Positions 11,240 to 24,975 of a stretch of 64,000 nt of DNA are shown here, one piece after another. Source of the stretch: Cyclina sinensis (taxonomy: Eukaryota > Mollusca > Bivalvia > Venerida > Veneridae); NCBI GenBank assembly GCA_012932295.1, contig JAAONU010000006.1:32328882-32392881 (forward strand), read 5' to 3'. Under the pieces are notes generated by a model. It did not search any database and had not been told where the DNA came from. It saw only the letters and a list, made by a program, of their open reading frames with translations. The number at the start of each line of letters is the position of its first letter. The first letter of the stretch is position 1. The position numbers and the translations under genes are program-made.

Positions 11240-12110
11240 TCTTACTGCTACTGCTCGTACTGCTACTGCCAACTTCACGCTCTCTTTACTGCTACTGCTG
11301 TTACCGCTTCTGCCAATGCAACTTCAGGTTTTGCCTACTGCTACTGCTGTTACTGCTACTGCCAGCTTCACGTTTTCTTTCCTGCTACTGCTGTTACTGC
11401 TACTGCCAACTTCGCGTTTTGCTTACTGCAACTGCTGTTACTGCTACTGCCAACTTCGCGTTTTGCTTACTGCAACTGCTGTTACTGCTACTGCTAGCTT
11501 CAAATTTTGCCTACTGCTACTGCTGTTACTGCTACTGCCAACATCACGTTTTGCCTACTGCTTCTGCTGTTACTGCTACTGCCAGCTTCAGGTTTTCTTT
11601 ACTGCTAGTGCTGTTACGGCTACTGCCAGCTTCACATTTTGCCTTCTGCTACTGCTGTTACTGCTACTGCCAACATCATGTTTTGCCTACTGCTTCTGCT
11701 GTTACTGCTACTGCCAGCTTCAGGTTTTCTTTACTGCTACTGCTGTTACGGCTACTGCCAGCTTCACGTTTTGCCTACTACTACTGTTGTTACTGCTACT
11801 GCCAGCTTCACGTTTTCTTTACTGCTACTGCTGTTACGGCTACTGCCAACTTTACGTTTTGCCTTCTGCTACTGCTGTTACTGCTACTGCCAACATCATG
11901 TTTTGCCTACTGCTTCTGCTGTTACTGCTACTGCCAGCTTCAGGTTTTCTTTACTGCTACTGCTGTTACGGCTACTGCCAGCTTCACGTTTTGCCTACTA
12001 CTACTGTTGTTACTGCTACTGCCAGCTTCACGTTTTCTTTACTGCTACTGCTGTTACGGCTACTGCCAACTTTACGTTTTGCCTACTGCTACTGCTGTTA
12101 CTGCTCACTT
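11240..12110 (+). repeat. 44-bp minisatellite with higher-order structure
   Basis: About 20 units of 44 bp are built from TACTGCTACTGCTGTTACTG and a variable CCAACTTCACGTTTTGC part. Several units combine into a higher-order repeat: the CCAGCTTCAGGTTTTC variant recurs 132 bp and then 220 bp apart (about 11580, 11712, 11932), that is 3 and 5 units. All three plus frames stay open for long stretches, up to 275 codons from 11316. The period is not a multiple of three, so each frame cycles through the same LLLLL, YCYCCYCYC and TATAVTATA segments. This is expected of the repeat and is not evidence for a protein. Confidence 0.9.
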
Positions 12111-14795
12111 CCTATACATCGTTCTAAACGTGTGTCTGCATAATTTCTCATCAGAACCTATGCTAGTGACTCACGGCCGAATCTATTTCCAACGGACCTA
12201 TTTGTAACGTCCCTATTACACTGTCAAGTCTCATATATTTATAAGAAATCTTACTCTTATGTGTCTGCTTAGAAACAGTGAAATACAATTTTCTAACTCC
12301 GTGCTGGACCCTCTCCTGTGAGAAATATAAATACAGTTGCAATGATATCTATCATATAGGTCTGTTTTTACAGCGTGTACATACATTCTTAATTCAAGAC
12401 AGATGAATTATTGCTTTGCTGTGTCAGATTTACCACTATAATATTGATACCAGAAAATACTGGCAATTTTTATATTTATAAAACAGTTAACGTTTGACCA
12501 GGCTTTAAATTAATGAAAAGCATATTTAGGATTACTTATGTTTAAATAGCCATGTTATAAATATAAATTGTTTGGTTATTTATTACTCTCAAAATGTATG
12601 GTGTACAAAAAATCAGTTTTCATTTGTTTCTTCTTTTTTTATATTTAAGTAATAAAACATCGTCTTTACCTTCTTCTTCAGTAATCCAGCTGCTGCAATT
12701 CAATGCACTAATATATATCAAGCTGTCGAACTTGAGTATTATTTGTACTAAGCTGTTGTTAAATCTGCTAAATGAAATGTTTTCCAATACAGAAATAACC
12801 ACCACTTAATTCTAGTCATTGCTTCAGGAGATATATAAAACTGTTGCTCTACTGTCGTCAATCGATTGAGAAGCTTACGGAAAATTGCAGGGCTGCCAGA
12901 CGCTTTTTTGAGTAAATTTGCACAGCAGTTGTGAAGGAATTAATATTATGATTTGTAATAGTATTTTCGTAAGTTTCTCGATAAAAAAGATTTACAATAG
13001 CAAAAACAGATTTAACAAGGAGGTTTTACACCAAACTGTGTTTTACCAGCTGCTGTATCTACCTGCATATTTACTGCAATTACTTAGATCAATTAAACAC
13101 CGCCTAAAACCCTTTGGATTTATCTAAAAGAAATTAAAAATCAAGAACACTGGTGCAAGTCAGTTTGAACAAATTCAATCGTTTTCTTTTCCTTTAGTTT
13201 TTGTTCATAAAACCTACGACACATTTAAGAGAACTTGGCGTAGGAATCCGGAAGAAAACTCGACTGAACGCCTCATGGAGAAATGGAAAGAGCATCAGAA
13301 CGGCGAACGCAATAAGCTGTAAAAATAGATCCCTGTCCTGTGTGTGTAGGTCGTACTCACGTCATCTAATAACCTTGATTACCGATCACGATCTACCGTT
13401 GTCACACAAATACGCGAGGGGCTCAACATTTCACGAAACCGTCGTTCTTATCTGAACAAAATTATATTATAGCATTGTTCTCCCATTACCCCTCATGTGA
13501 TTATAAAAAAGCTACATGTTTAACAGGCTGTTCGAATTGCCTTAGTTTTATCTGTCAAGGAGATAAAAGCGCTGGAGGAAAAATGCTTTATTGGATTATT
13601 TGAAGGCGAGAGAAATTGATTTTTAGAATAAAAAAAAGCCTGAAAAACAAATATTTCACAATTTCCTCTGAAATATGATACCACTTTCAAAAGCCACCAA
13701 ACAATATTCATTTCTGATATTCATTTCATTTCATGAAATCTGCAAAAAATGAAACTGCTCTTTACTCTTATACTTGCTTTAGTATATATAGATGTAACTT
13801 CTTAGCATTCGAAAATTGAACATAATTTTTATATGCCTGTCATAGTACATAGAACTTAACTACAGAATGAATGTGCTGCTAACACTGTGCACAATGTGTA
13901 TAGAAACCAGCAAGTATGCATATAAAACAGGAAATCAGACCAGTAAGTAGATTATTCAATAACTTGTGATAGCCTGACTTTAGAGCTACCGTATTTATCA
14001 GTCAGTCGAATGAATTCGCATAGAACGAGGTTGATTTTACAATCAGTTTTCTGTATTCCATGTGAAGAGTTCTATAGGGAGAAATGTCTAGACATTTCTT
14101 AAATTTGTCCAAAAAATCATTGTTAGAGTAAGAATTCAACAGTGGATTTATAAAAAATAACCTTATGAAGTACTGATAGTATATCAAAAGAAAAGTAAAA
14201 ATTAATAAGTTATTTTAAATAATTTCAAAAATCTTATTAAACTTCACTGTTTAATGTAGATGCTACTTTAGGAATTTAAAATACAAAAGTAGAGCTGCAT
14301 AAACTGGACATTAGGAGGTACAGTAAGGAACTAAGATGGGAACTGTAATACAATGTATAAAACACTTAATTGGAATTTTTTGTGAAAGATGAAGTAATGT
14401 TTGTAAATCATTTTTCGAATATTGTTTCTTTTAACTCAATATTTTAGAAATTGATTAACTGTGCTGAACACAACTTCGTTTGCTTTTCCTTTTGCCAATA
14501 TATATAAATAATCCGGTATGAAAAAGAAACGAAAATATGTTCTATCTTGCTGTAATGAGTTTGGTGTCAGGTCTACACAAGAAATATATGTGCATTTTAT
14601 GTACAAATAATTTAGCTTTAGCATCAGGACATTTTGTTGGAAAGTAAATATTTCGTGTTTAAGTGCCTGCTCACTTTTTTGATTTACGGGCTTTCAAACC
14701 CAAATTATTTGCATGTAAGTTTTAAAATTACAGTTTAAAAGTTGTGTCAAAACATCGCATTACGGACTGACTCTAGACGTCACCTATCACAATAC
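12111..14795. other. AT-rich DNA without recognisable features
   Basis: Frames at 12594-12809, 12918-13127 and 13201-13455 are short, lack recognisable domains, and are not called. No repeats or RNA genes were recognised. Confidence 0.45.
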
Positions 14796-14802
14796 AGTTA
14801 GT

Positions 14803-15136
14803 CTTAAAACATCCGACATTCCACGATTTATTCACTACGATTATGTTAAAACATCCGTCATTCCACGATTTATTCAATACGATTATGTTAAAACATCCGA
14901 AATTCCACGATTTATTCAATACGATTATGTGAAAACATCCGACGTTCCACAATTTATTCACTACGATCATGTTAAAACATCCGACGTTCCACAATTTATT
15001 CAATACGATTATGTTAAAACATCCGACATTCCACGATTCAATAACTACGATTATGTTAAAACATCCGACATTCCACGATTCAATCACTACGATTATGTTA
15101 AAACATCCGACATTCCACGATTTAATCACTTCGATT
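14803..15136. repeat. 42-bp tandem repeat, about eight units
   Basis: Units of 42 bp contain AAAACATCCGACATTCCACG and ATTTATTCAATACGATTATG. Because 42 is a multiple of three, both strands keep an open 14-residue periodic frame: plus strand VKTSDIPRFNHYDY-like, minus strand ESWNVGCFNIIVVI-like (ATG at 15127-15129). The plus frame has no ATG before the array begins. No flanking coding region extends either frame, so this is listed as a repeat and not a gene. Confidence 0.85.
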
Positions 15137-18100
15137 AAGTTATGCTGACCTCTGTATTAAGAAACAGTTCGTCCGGAACGAACAATACGACACACTTGCT
15201 GTTGGAAATAGAATTTGAGGGTTTCATTTACTGTAGTTGACGCTGATACAAAATAAAGTAACTTTCATTCAATTCATGATCGACAAGTACGAGTCAGTTA
15301 TTTAATACAATTCATTGTTGGAACACGTGCCCTTACAAACAAAAACAGATATTGTCATTCGGAAAAGCGGATATTTTTAGCATCGTCAAATTACCGCTCC
15401 TAAAAAGATAAAATTGATTTCAGAGTATTTTTTTTACAGTGGTGCAAACTTGATATTGGGTATTTTGAACTCTTAATCCATTAATTTATAGTAGTTTCAT
15501 GATGATGGTTCTGAAAATGATTTATGATATCAGAAATGCTCTTTGATTGAAAATCAATCATATTCAAGGTAAAACGTTTGCCCAATTGTATCAGAATATA
15601 AATGGCATCAATGTTCCGAATAATTTAAGAAATACAAAGATTAGTTACCGATTCAATTCAGTCAGATACTGGTTTTATATAAGCATTTAAGGATAAAAGT
15701 TTAAACATAATAATACAGTCAGGAAAGATATATCCTTGTTACCTAATTGTCTTCTTTCTGGTACATGAAAATGAACTAACTTTGATTCGCCGAAAACTGT
15801 ACCAGTGTGCAAAGTTTGGAATAAAACCAAATTACGTCTGAAGATTTAACTGTTGTATATAATGTAAGATTAATTGTTTTTTCGCGTACATGCGTTTATA
15901 TTCAACACTTGGTCCAATAAACCGTGTGGACAGTTTTAACCCCACTGCATACTCGACAAACTGTACATATAACATGTACTTCCGTCGTTTACAGTTCCAA
16001 ATCATGGCTGTTTGCATAGTTGCACCTGTACAGGGTATTTCTATGTGTCTACAATTCCAAACAAATGGAAACGAAGCAAATCAAGACAATCACTATGGAT
16101 TACAGAGTAATCAAGACAGACAGTTAGCTGGAAATTATTTATCAGAGGAGTACCTTCTGACATCTAATTCTGTTTTCGAGAAAGTTTGATTAAATACAAG
16201 GCCAATCATCTTAAAAGTTAAGATATTACAGTAAGTGATTTTCAACAAAACTCGGACTGCAACACCTAATGTAAAAATGTATTATTTTAATGTCAGAGTG
16301 TTACGAAAAAAGTCAATTGGAACTCTTGTTGTAAGCCATTGTTTTAGAGAAAATGCCTCACGCTATGACATATTAATAATATAAACCTATCTGTAACAAG
16401 TTTTGCCAACCGTTCACTAACTATAAATAACGTTTATATCTAATTATTTATATAACTGAAACATAAGTTTCAAAATCTTTTATCATTTTTTATACCAAAC
16501 GTTACATGTTTGCCATCTGAGTGTTGCGTGTTTCTTGCTGTTAATAAACAAAATCAGTTCGTTCCACTTATTCCTGGAGATAAGAACCTTTTGCATTTCC
16601 TCTATTTATATTGCTGTTATGTTTTAAATATCTTTATATCGTATTTATGCCATTTAGTCTGATAATGTAAAATGTCAACGTTACTGTCAACAGATTAATG
16701 AAAATGCCGCAAGGGGAAAAAACTTAGACATATTTTTTTAGAAATTAGCATTTTTAATAAACGAGAAAAAAAAATATATCAGAAAATTCTAGCTTCCTGC
16801 TTGGAGCAAATTAAAAGTACTAGCAAGTTAAATACATCCCAGATGCCATGCAAGTTCTCATTAATACGGCTAGATTATGTGTTTTTAAAATCCGTGTTTT
16901 AACGTAAAACGCTAAACCCTTTTCAATATACCTCTTTTATTTCAAAACTATTTGTAGTATCAACCAACTTTGATTACAATTCAGATAATATAACGTTTAT
17001 ATAAGACAACACTTTCTCCCAAAAAAATGTTTTCATGGCAATGGCCATCAAGTAATTTTGTATAAAAAGATGCATTTTTGTGACAATAACTTTGCATTTC
17101 GAAGAAGATGAGAATTTTGCCATTTTTTGATAAATTTCAATTCATTGTATTTCAGTAGTGTACCAGATGTTCCAGCGTATTATAGATGTGTTATCTGTTT
17201 CGTCTGATAGAAGTATGACTATAATAATTTTTAAATAGACAATTTGTTGATGCATATTATTTTACTCATATATTAAGTGAAATAAGAAAGAAAATCAAAT
17301 TAAGGTTTATTGATAAGTTAGTTCTAAATTTCCGAGATGTTTAAAAGGTTTTTAATGTTTTTTATAGTGACAATATGACCACACGAGTTTGCAAAACTGG
17401 TGTTGATTTTTTTTCACCAAAGCTAATGTTGTGAGTATATTTTAATAATTAATTTTATATATCTAGACCTCTGCCCGACGGTCACTATGTTTATTTGTGT
17501 TTTGAGAATAGTCAACGGGGGCATGTGTTGAACATCAAAGGATTGTAAACGCTGCTATCGTCTCACGATTCAGCTGTTTTCATGTCTACCATAATGAATA
17601 AAACATTTCTAACAAACAATAAAGTGTTCTGAAAAAGGCCGTACTCTACAGTTCCCTCTACAGAAACAACGGTCAGATTAGAAGGACACGGTGATAAACC
17701 ACTCGTCTGGTGATGAGAGTTAATTCGATCGCTTAAATACGATAAATAAATAGAAATGAATAAATAACATAAATAAATAATTTTGTTTGACAGATTCTAA
17801 AAAAATGTCTATGAATCTCTCCTGACATTTTGCGACTGTTATGAAAATAAATTACTTGTGAAAAGGTACAACATTAAAAAAGCAACTTATTTTGTTGATC
17901 TATTTTGGTGGAATGTTAAATTGTTCACTAAGACATAATTAAATAAACGATTTATATAGACAGGCCATGCGTTTCACTTTAAACAATGTTGTATTCATTG
18001 TTATTTATATAATATAACTGCGTTTCTGACTTCTTTTTATTAGATACGTTAAAGTTTCTGATAAACCAGACCGCATCGATTGGCATCAAATTGTTCAAAA

Positions 18101-18719
18101 ATATCTAGTGGCATTTTATTGATCATTATCTTAATTCTAAAAACGTGTAAAATGTGTAATAATGAATCAAGTAAGTGTCAAATGATGTGGTTTAGATATT
18201 ACATTTAGAGATAAGGGAAACAAAGTACACCAAAAATCACATTACCTTTCTTCAAACTAATCCAGCTGGTTTTATTAATGGAAAAAAATAACTGTAGTAA
18301 CTTAAACTATTTAAAAGTTAATGAACAAGTGTCAGGGTGATCTTTTTATACATCCCGCGAATGTTAAAATCTCCTGATGGAATGTTTTCCAATACTGAGA
18401 ATGTGAACATTTATTTCTGGTTCACAGCATCGAGAGCATATCAAACGGCTGCTGTATAATCAATGATCGATCTGAATACACAAAGATCGCTGTTGACGCT
18501 GCAATAAGCCTTTTTACTGAAAAAAATGAGGGTGGCATATTAAATTGGTTAGCTTATTTAATGTTGAAAATCGATCAGGATTTCAATGGTTTCGTTTTCC
18601 TGATAGTGATACTTAAAATATATTAAAAATTTACATTTCAATTTCCTCCTCAATTACACGTTTTATAATACGGACGGTTAAATAAAAGTGTTCAAGCTTT
18701 TAAAATGTTAAGAACTCAA
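15137..18719. other. AT-rich DNA without recognisable features
   Basis: Both strands carry only short chance frames, for example 15890-16189 plus and 15832-16017 minus, which overlap each other. Nothing matches a known repeat or RNA gene by eye. Confidence 0.45.
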
Positions 18720-20440
18720 ATTCTTTCTTTATATCATTTATTCATAGGTTTAACTTTCCTTCGAACATTTTACTTGTGTATTTGTTATTCATAGCTTCAG
18801 TACAGGGAAATGTACATTATTTATTCATTAGAAAGTCTTAAAACTGAAATGAAAGTGAACATATTTCTGTTAAGAAATATTTATATCGATTTAATTGTCA
18901 TTAATTTTTATGCTACAAAAGTACTTTTTCATATTCAGGTAAATGTTTTTTCATACTCACCAGTTCGGTACGTAGAAGTGAAACTAAGCTGTTTAAACAC
19001 AATTTCACAGTAAAAGAAGATAAGTGTTCATGCTTAATTCAAGTATATGTTCTGAGTAAAGCCAATCCAGAGAACAAAATGTTATTTTTGTATGCTATGC
19101 GCTAAGACATTTCACAAATTTTAAACAGTTTTATAACTTTCGATTGTACTACCTGTGGTAACATCACTCAACTAAAACAAAAGATTTAGATCAGCAAATA
19201 AGAAAAGTATTGTATACTTTAAATCTTATTTGATAATTTCACTCGATTGAACGCGCACGTTTCTAACAATATTAAATATTTCATGTTAAAGTCTGATGTA
19301 TGTACAATTTTATTCTGTTTTATTTTTCTGTAAAAGTGGATAATAATGCGCACCGTTAAAAGTATAAAACCAGAAGGAGCCGGCAAATAAAACAATATAC
19401 TATAGGCAAATTATATATATAACAACTTGTTTTAGTAAGAACTGGAAGGGCAATACAACACTGCTTTCACAGCGATTAATGTTTCACAAAAATGTCCATA
19501 TTTTAGGAACAGCATGTGAAAATAGTGATAAGAAGTTCCTGACATACTCAAAAAAAGAACTGTAATTCCAGAAAAAAAGACGGACACATGTACATTTATG
19601 TATATCATCTTAAATCTGCAGTAGGCTGTACTTAAATGTCTATCTATTTAAAATTTCAGTTAATATTTAATAGGATTTTAAAATAAAAGACTTCCCCTAA
19701 GCAACCATTATATGAAATGAGCACGACATTAAACTATTGAAGAATACCTTTCATATTTTACTCAAGGGTGTAACTCATCCGTTTTACATTGAAACGTGTT
19801 AAGCTGAACTGATATTTATAAATTTAATTTCAGATATTTCAGTGTAATCCCTAACAATAAGAAATAATAGTAATAATACTTAATCCTGATTACAACGGAT
19901 AGTGTGTATATTGTTACCCATAATATCATGCTGAAGAACATCCAATTTAATTGTTTCCACGTATTAAATGAAAATTATATATTCGCAACATATATAAGAA
20001 AAGTTAGAACGGAAGTGGTCTAAAAGTACTGTAAGTCTGTTTACATCATAAATATCTATCGGGAATCCACAACAATGGTTAATATTAAGTTAATTAGAAT
20101 ATACCATCAACAACAGGAAATATTACTAAGAAATATATTGTTTCCTTGATAAACAAAAGGATACAATGTCAAGGGTATCGTATTTCTAAACACTGCAGAA
20201 CTCTCTGTAAATTAAAGATATGTCTCAAATGTTTTGTATTCCTACTCACCCCATATAGTAAATTATTTCTATACACTTAATATAGATAAAATTATATCTC
20301 AAAGGTAGCTTATATTTTTACACTCCATAAGTCTCTATAAATAAAAGATATATCTAAGGTGTCTAATTATTATATACTCCATAAAATTCATAAATAAAAT
20401 ATATATATATTTCAAAGTTTATTCTTAAACTAAACTCTCT
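18720..20440 (+). repeat. Tandem-duplicated block E, copy 1
   Basis: Colinear with 22640-24430 at an offset of about 3.93-3.95 kb. An example is GAACATATTTCTGTTAAG at ~18857 against the same words at ~22789, and AGTAAAAGAAGATAAGTGTTC (19008) against AGCAAAAGACAATAAGTGTTC (22962). Part also matches 55580-56046. Divergence is high, with many indels and no shared open frame, so this is an old non-coding or intronic duplication. Confidence 0.75.
20160..20430 (+). repeat. Degenerate ~55-bp minisatellite
   Basis: Several diverged units of ATTATTTCTATACACT, CTCTATAAATAAAAGATA and TATCTCAAAGGT. The same motif expands at 24430-24975 and appears again at 56700-56740 and 58350-58530, always at the same place in block E. 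Confidence 0.7.
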
Positions 20441-20559
20441 TGCTTCTTTTTCCAGAAACATTTTTTTTTTGGAAATCCAAAGTGAGCGACTTGTAAAGAC
20501 TGTATTTCGTTTACTATATACTTAGTCTAGTAAACTGTGACGCTCTATCTGAATTCTTA

Positions 20560-22240
20560 AAATACACTATTAAGTAGTTTTTCCACGTTATAGATGAAAC
20601 TGGGATAAACTGTCATGACTGTTAAATAAATTAGGAGAATACATTTTTGTCAAAGTTTGTCAGATGAAATATGTCTAATCTACAAACAAATTGTATTGCA
20701 AAAACTATATATCTTCCAACCCACAGGAAATTGAAAGTCCCCTAAAATCGTTTTTTTTTTATTTTCAACTATCAATCTATCACTTCTTCATACTTTACAC
20801 AAGGCATGAGTATCAGACAAGGATTAAATTGATGTTTAAACATGAAATGACATTCAATTTGATTAACAAAGAAAATTAACTTAAAAAAGCCTAGGGAGCT
20901 ATAAATAAATAGAGTTTATATGGTAACTATTTGAGAAGCACGTTTCAGTAAAATATTACAAATTCAAAAACATTTAAGATTCAGAATTTTGATTGTCAAT
21001 AAATGTTTTGAGCTGTTTCTACTTCAAATGTCAGAAATTATGACAACAAGCTATTTTCTGAAGTAGATCATGCAACAGAGTCACTATCTATAGGTAAGTC
21101 TGCTGTGAACAAATTATCGTCATAAATTTTTGGAAGAGTTAAAAAGACAAGAAAACACATAATCTGTTCACACAACTGGTCCCAGTAGCATGATAGTGGG
21201 TCGCCTACAAAGTCAGGAATATGTGTCAGGGGTAAAGGTCATCAGAGAAACTCGAAATTTGTACCGAAAATAATTATTAATTCTCATACATATCACGATG
21301 TGTCAGCTTGTATTCATGGATGCATTGTATCTCCCTGTGTTACGGATATGTCTCCCTGTATTTGTTTGTCTTTCACATTCGCTTTCTTAACCGTATCTCC
21401 AAAAGCAAAAGAGTTTTGATAAGTTCTACTGAATTCTATGCAACATCTTAACAATGTCAATTACGGTTTGCAGTGTCTGGTTCAAAGAAAATTTTATAGT
21501 GTAGTCATACTCCATTTCAGTTGTTTTTCTTTGTCAACGTCGGTTGATAATTTTCTTTATTTGCTAGAGAATGGCATGTAATATATCTTAAAGAAATCAT
21601 ACAACCTATTTATTATTGTGAAGTTTTCTTTTCTTTTTTTCGAGGGTGATAACATCTATGATTCTATCAGGGCTTTTTACATTTCCTGTTTGTGGAATTC
21701 AATTTCCACCGCACGTCTATCTTTACTTTTTTTCTCCTATGAAAGTCACACATACGTTACAAACTTGAAGCCTTCTGTCTGTTCTTGAAACTGATTTATT
21801 TCACTAAATTGTCGTGGAAACAAAAAGTTAGGAGTTGAATAATAACGTTGTGAAATTTAATGTTCCCTTTTAGTGTTTTGCAAGTAGATATATAGTAACT
21901 ATACAGGAAAAGGAAACATATTTATTTTGAGAGACATTAACTTAAATTACCACCTCCTACACGCTTTTCTAATGGTGGTAGCTCATAGAATATAACAGTA
22001 GAACATCTAATATTAAAATGTTTAGGGGTTTGTTTTCTAACATCAAAGATCTTTTAGATCTTAATTTTTTGCTTTGACCGTTTAAAATAAATGGCAGTTA
22101 TCTCTCATGAATTATGTCATGAAAAGCGAATTTGTTAGGCAAACATGAAACCTCCTTTACGTCAAATCCTCCTTTACGTCAAATACGTACGATGTCGACT
22201 TACGCTATAGTCATTGCAATAACATTTTTATAATACACTG
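20560..22240 (+). repeat. Tandem-duplicated block, copy D (partial)
   Basis: Matches in order parts of the copies at 31000-44830, 44900-53200 and 58560-64000. Anchors include GTGATAAACTGTCATGGCTG-like sequence (20608 vs 31209), the GTTTGCAGTGTCTGG block (21466 vs 34745, 51007, 61640), and the ~90-bp block ending GAAAGTCACACATACGTTA (21667-21760 vs 41010-41100, 51215-51305, 61810-61890). No conserved reading frame was found across all copies. Confidence 0.7.
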
Positions 22241-22485
22241 ACCGTACTGAAACACAACAGGTTGAAGAATTATTTTACAATAGGCAGATTACTTCGTTAT
22301 TGTGAGCTTCATTTCGTTGGACTTGTGTTAATTTTGTCACTGGAAACATTTTTCATAATTGCTATCAACAAAACCAGCTTAGAAATATTTCATTCGACAT
22401 TAAATCATACATGGTATTTAATGCCGATATATACTTGCACTAAATCAAAGTGTAAAGCAAAAAAGCATTACATAGTTAAATCAAC

Positions 22486-22576
22486 AGAGAGAGAGAGAGA
22501 GAGAGAGATTAGTGTGAATAATAATAATAATAAGAATATTATAATTATATAATAATTATTATTATTATTATTATCT
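22486..22576 (+). repeat. (GA)n and (AAT)n/(ATT)n microsatellites
   Basis: A run of about 11 GA units at 22486-22508 is followed by ATAATAATAATAA and ATTATTATTATTAT tracts, which can fold on themselves. Confidence 0.9.
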
Positions 22577-22639
22577 TTAGTTAACAATACAAATATTATA
22601 ACATCTTTTAATAAAATTTTTTTTTGAATTTTCAAAATA

Positions 22640-24430
22640 TTGAAAATCATTTCCTTGGAAGTTTAACAATCCTACTAACATTTTATATATTTATCTGTTA
22701 GTCATAGTTAAGACATAGGGAACATTTTCGTTGTCTGAATTAAAAAGCCTGATGTCTATTTTTTCAAGAAAAACAAACAGGAATTTAACATATTTCTGTT
22801 GAGATTTATTTATTTTTAGTCGTAACCAATTTTTCATCTAAAGCTCAAATATATGCTTTCACATTCAGTAAATGCATTATACGCTCTCATCAGTTTAGTA
22901 CTTAGAAGTATAACTTAGATTTTTTCGGACATTATCATTTATTTTTTTATTTAATTACACAGCAAAAGACAATAAGTGTTCTTGCTTCGTTCAAGTATTT
23001 GTTCAGACCATTTTAAAACAAATCAAAACATATTAAGAAATTGAAAGGTGTTCACATCGATAACAAGTCAATGATTAAACTTTCAATTGTGCGATCGTGA
23101 TCACATAACATACCTTAACTGAACGATTTCTTTCAGCAAATAAGAACAGTATTGTATACTTAATATTAATACTTTATAATTTACCCGTTTTTTCGAGCTA
23201 TTGTACATATAGGAAGATGAACTTAAATGTCCAAGTCCGATTCAAATTCATTTTTCATTATTTTAAGAGGATAATAAAAATACGCACTGTTAAAAGATAA
23301 AACCAGTGACATGGGCAAACTAAAGATATAGTCAAATATCATGTATGACTTGGTTTTAGATTAACTAGAAGAACAAAACAACACTACTGCCACAGCGTCA
23401 AAAATTCTGGAATAAATGTGCCACAGTAATGTCCATATTTAAGAAACGATATTACGTTAACGATAAGAGAGTTCCAGGCATACTCTTAGAACGGAAATTA
23501 ATGCATTGTAATATCAGAAAAAAGACGGTCAAATGAACATGTATGTCTACATCTTATGTAAAATTGATGAGGATTGACAGTGTCCGGGCCATAACCTCTT
23601 CATACATGGAAGGATTTTGAAATACTTGGAATATTTGTTCATCCAGATCACACCGTGTGTTGCTTGAAAGACCCAAGTTCCTAGCTCAATAGATCAAGGT
23701 CAAAGTGATATGTCAATGGTAAACAGTTTTGATTTTAAACTTGTCCGGACCATAACTAAAAGACGCAAGTCTTTCTCTATTTATTTGCAGTTCAACTGTA
23801 CGTGTTTTCACACCAATGCCATATAAGAAATTTAAAATTTCTCCTTTTACTTTTACTTACAAAGCCTTCAGTCCTGTGACCGAGATGAGTGTGGGGGAAT
23901 TCATCATTTCTGAGACAAGCTCTTGTAATTCCAGTCACAATTTGGTATATTTATAAATATGAGAATTCCCCAAGGTAACTGTTAAATAAAATGAGTACGT
24001 CCTTTAAATTATTGTTAACTATCTTTCATATTTTACCTAAAGGTATAATTCATCCATTTTAAATAAGAAACTGCTAAGCTGATCTGATTTTTACTGTTTC
24101 AGATATTCAATGTTTCATAATAAGGAAATAACAGTAATAATGCCTGATGGCGATTACAGTGGAAATGTTCGTTGATTTCTCTTTACTTAAGACAACATAA
24201 AATATCATTCCAAAGCAAATCCAGTTAAATAAATTTCACGCAGTTGATTGAAAATTATATCTTGGAAATCTATGTAAGGATAATTAGAAATGACGTGTTC
24301 TATAAGACTGTTTACATCATCAATATCTATTGGTGGACCCTCAGCAATGGTTAATATTTAAATATTTTTCAATGTACCAGCAAGAACAGAAAATAATATT
24401 TAGATAGATATTGCTTCCTTGATAAACCAA
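22640..24430 (+). repeat. Tandem-duplicated block E, copy 2
   Basis: Second copy of 18720-20440. It contains one inserted repeat at about 23570-23765. TAAGACTGT at ~24309 is the uninterrupted counterpart of the target site of the MITE at 56056-56612. Confidence 0.75.
23565..23765 (+). repeat. Dispersed GTCCGGGCCATAAC repeat
   Basis: It starts AGTGTCCGGGCCATAACCTC, includes CATGGAAGGATTTTGAAAT and AGGTCAAAGTGATATG, and ends CTTGTCCGGACCATAACT. The GTCCGG-CCATAAC motif at both ends shows about one unit plus the start of the next. I remember this motif as a common bivalve repeat. A degenerate piece is at ~55384-55460. Confidence 0.6.
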
Positions 24431-24975
24431 AAATATAATGTCAAAGTTATATTATTTCTAAACACTCTATAACTCTCTTAATATCTCAAACCCACCTTAG
24501 GACTATATACTTCATACCTCTCAATAAATAAAAGATATGTGTGATAGTTCTGTTATTTCCTATACACTCCATGTCTTTCTGTGAAAAAAGTTCTCAAAGT
24601 TGTATTACTTCTTTACATTCCACACCCCAAAACACTCTATAAAATAATAATAAATCTAACAAGACTCTCATATCTGTACACCACATTACTCTCTACTTAT
24701 AGATTTATCACAAAGATATCATTTCTCTATACCCAATTACTCTCTATAAATAAAAGATACATCTCAAAGGTATATTATGTCTATACACCTCGTAACTCTC
24801 TATAAATAGAAGATATTTCTCAAAGGCACCTTTTTCTGTACAGCTCATTACTCTCTTTAAATCAAGCTGTCTTATTTCTATACAATCAATTACTCAATAA
24901 GATAAAAATGATACATATTTTAAAGGGTTTTTTTTCTATATACTGCATTACTCTCTATAATCAGAAGATATGTCT
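24430..24975 (+). repeat. Expanded ~55-bp minisatellite
   Basis: About nine degenerate units with ATTACTCTCTATAAATAAA, AGATAYATCTCAAAGG and TATTATTTCTATACAC. The frame at 24581-24805 (plus) is a by-product of this array. Confidence 0.8.

Noticed and set aside
11316..12207. Long overlapping open frames of 162-275 codons
   Set aside because: They are the three frames of a 44-bp minisatellite and have no flanking coding sequence or recognised domain.
14803..15136. CRISPR-like appearance of the 42-bp array
   Set aside because: Units are contiguous tandem repeats without unique spacers, and the DNA is from an animal.
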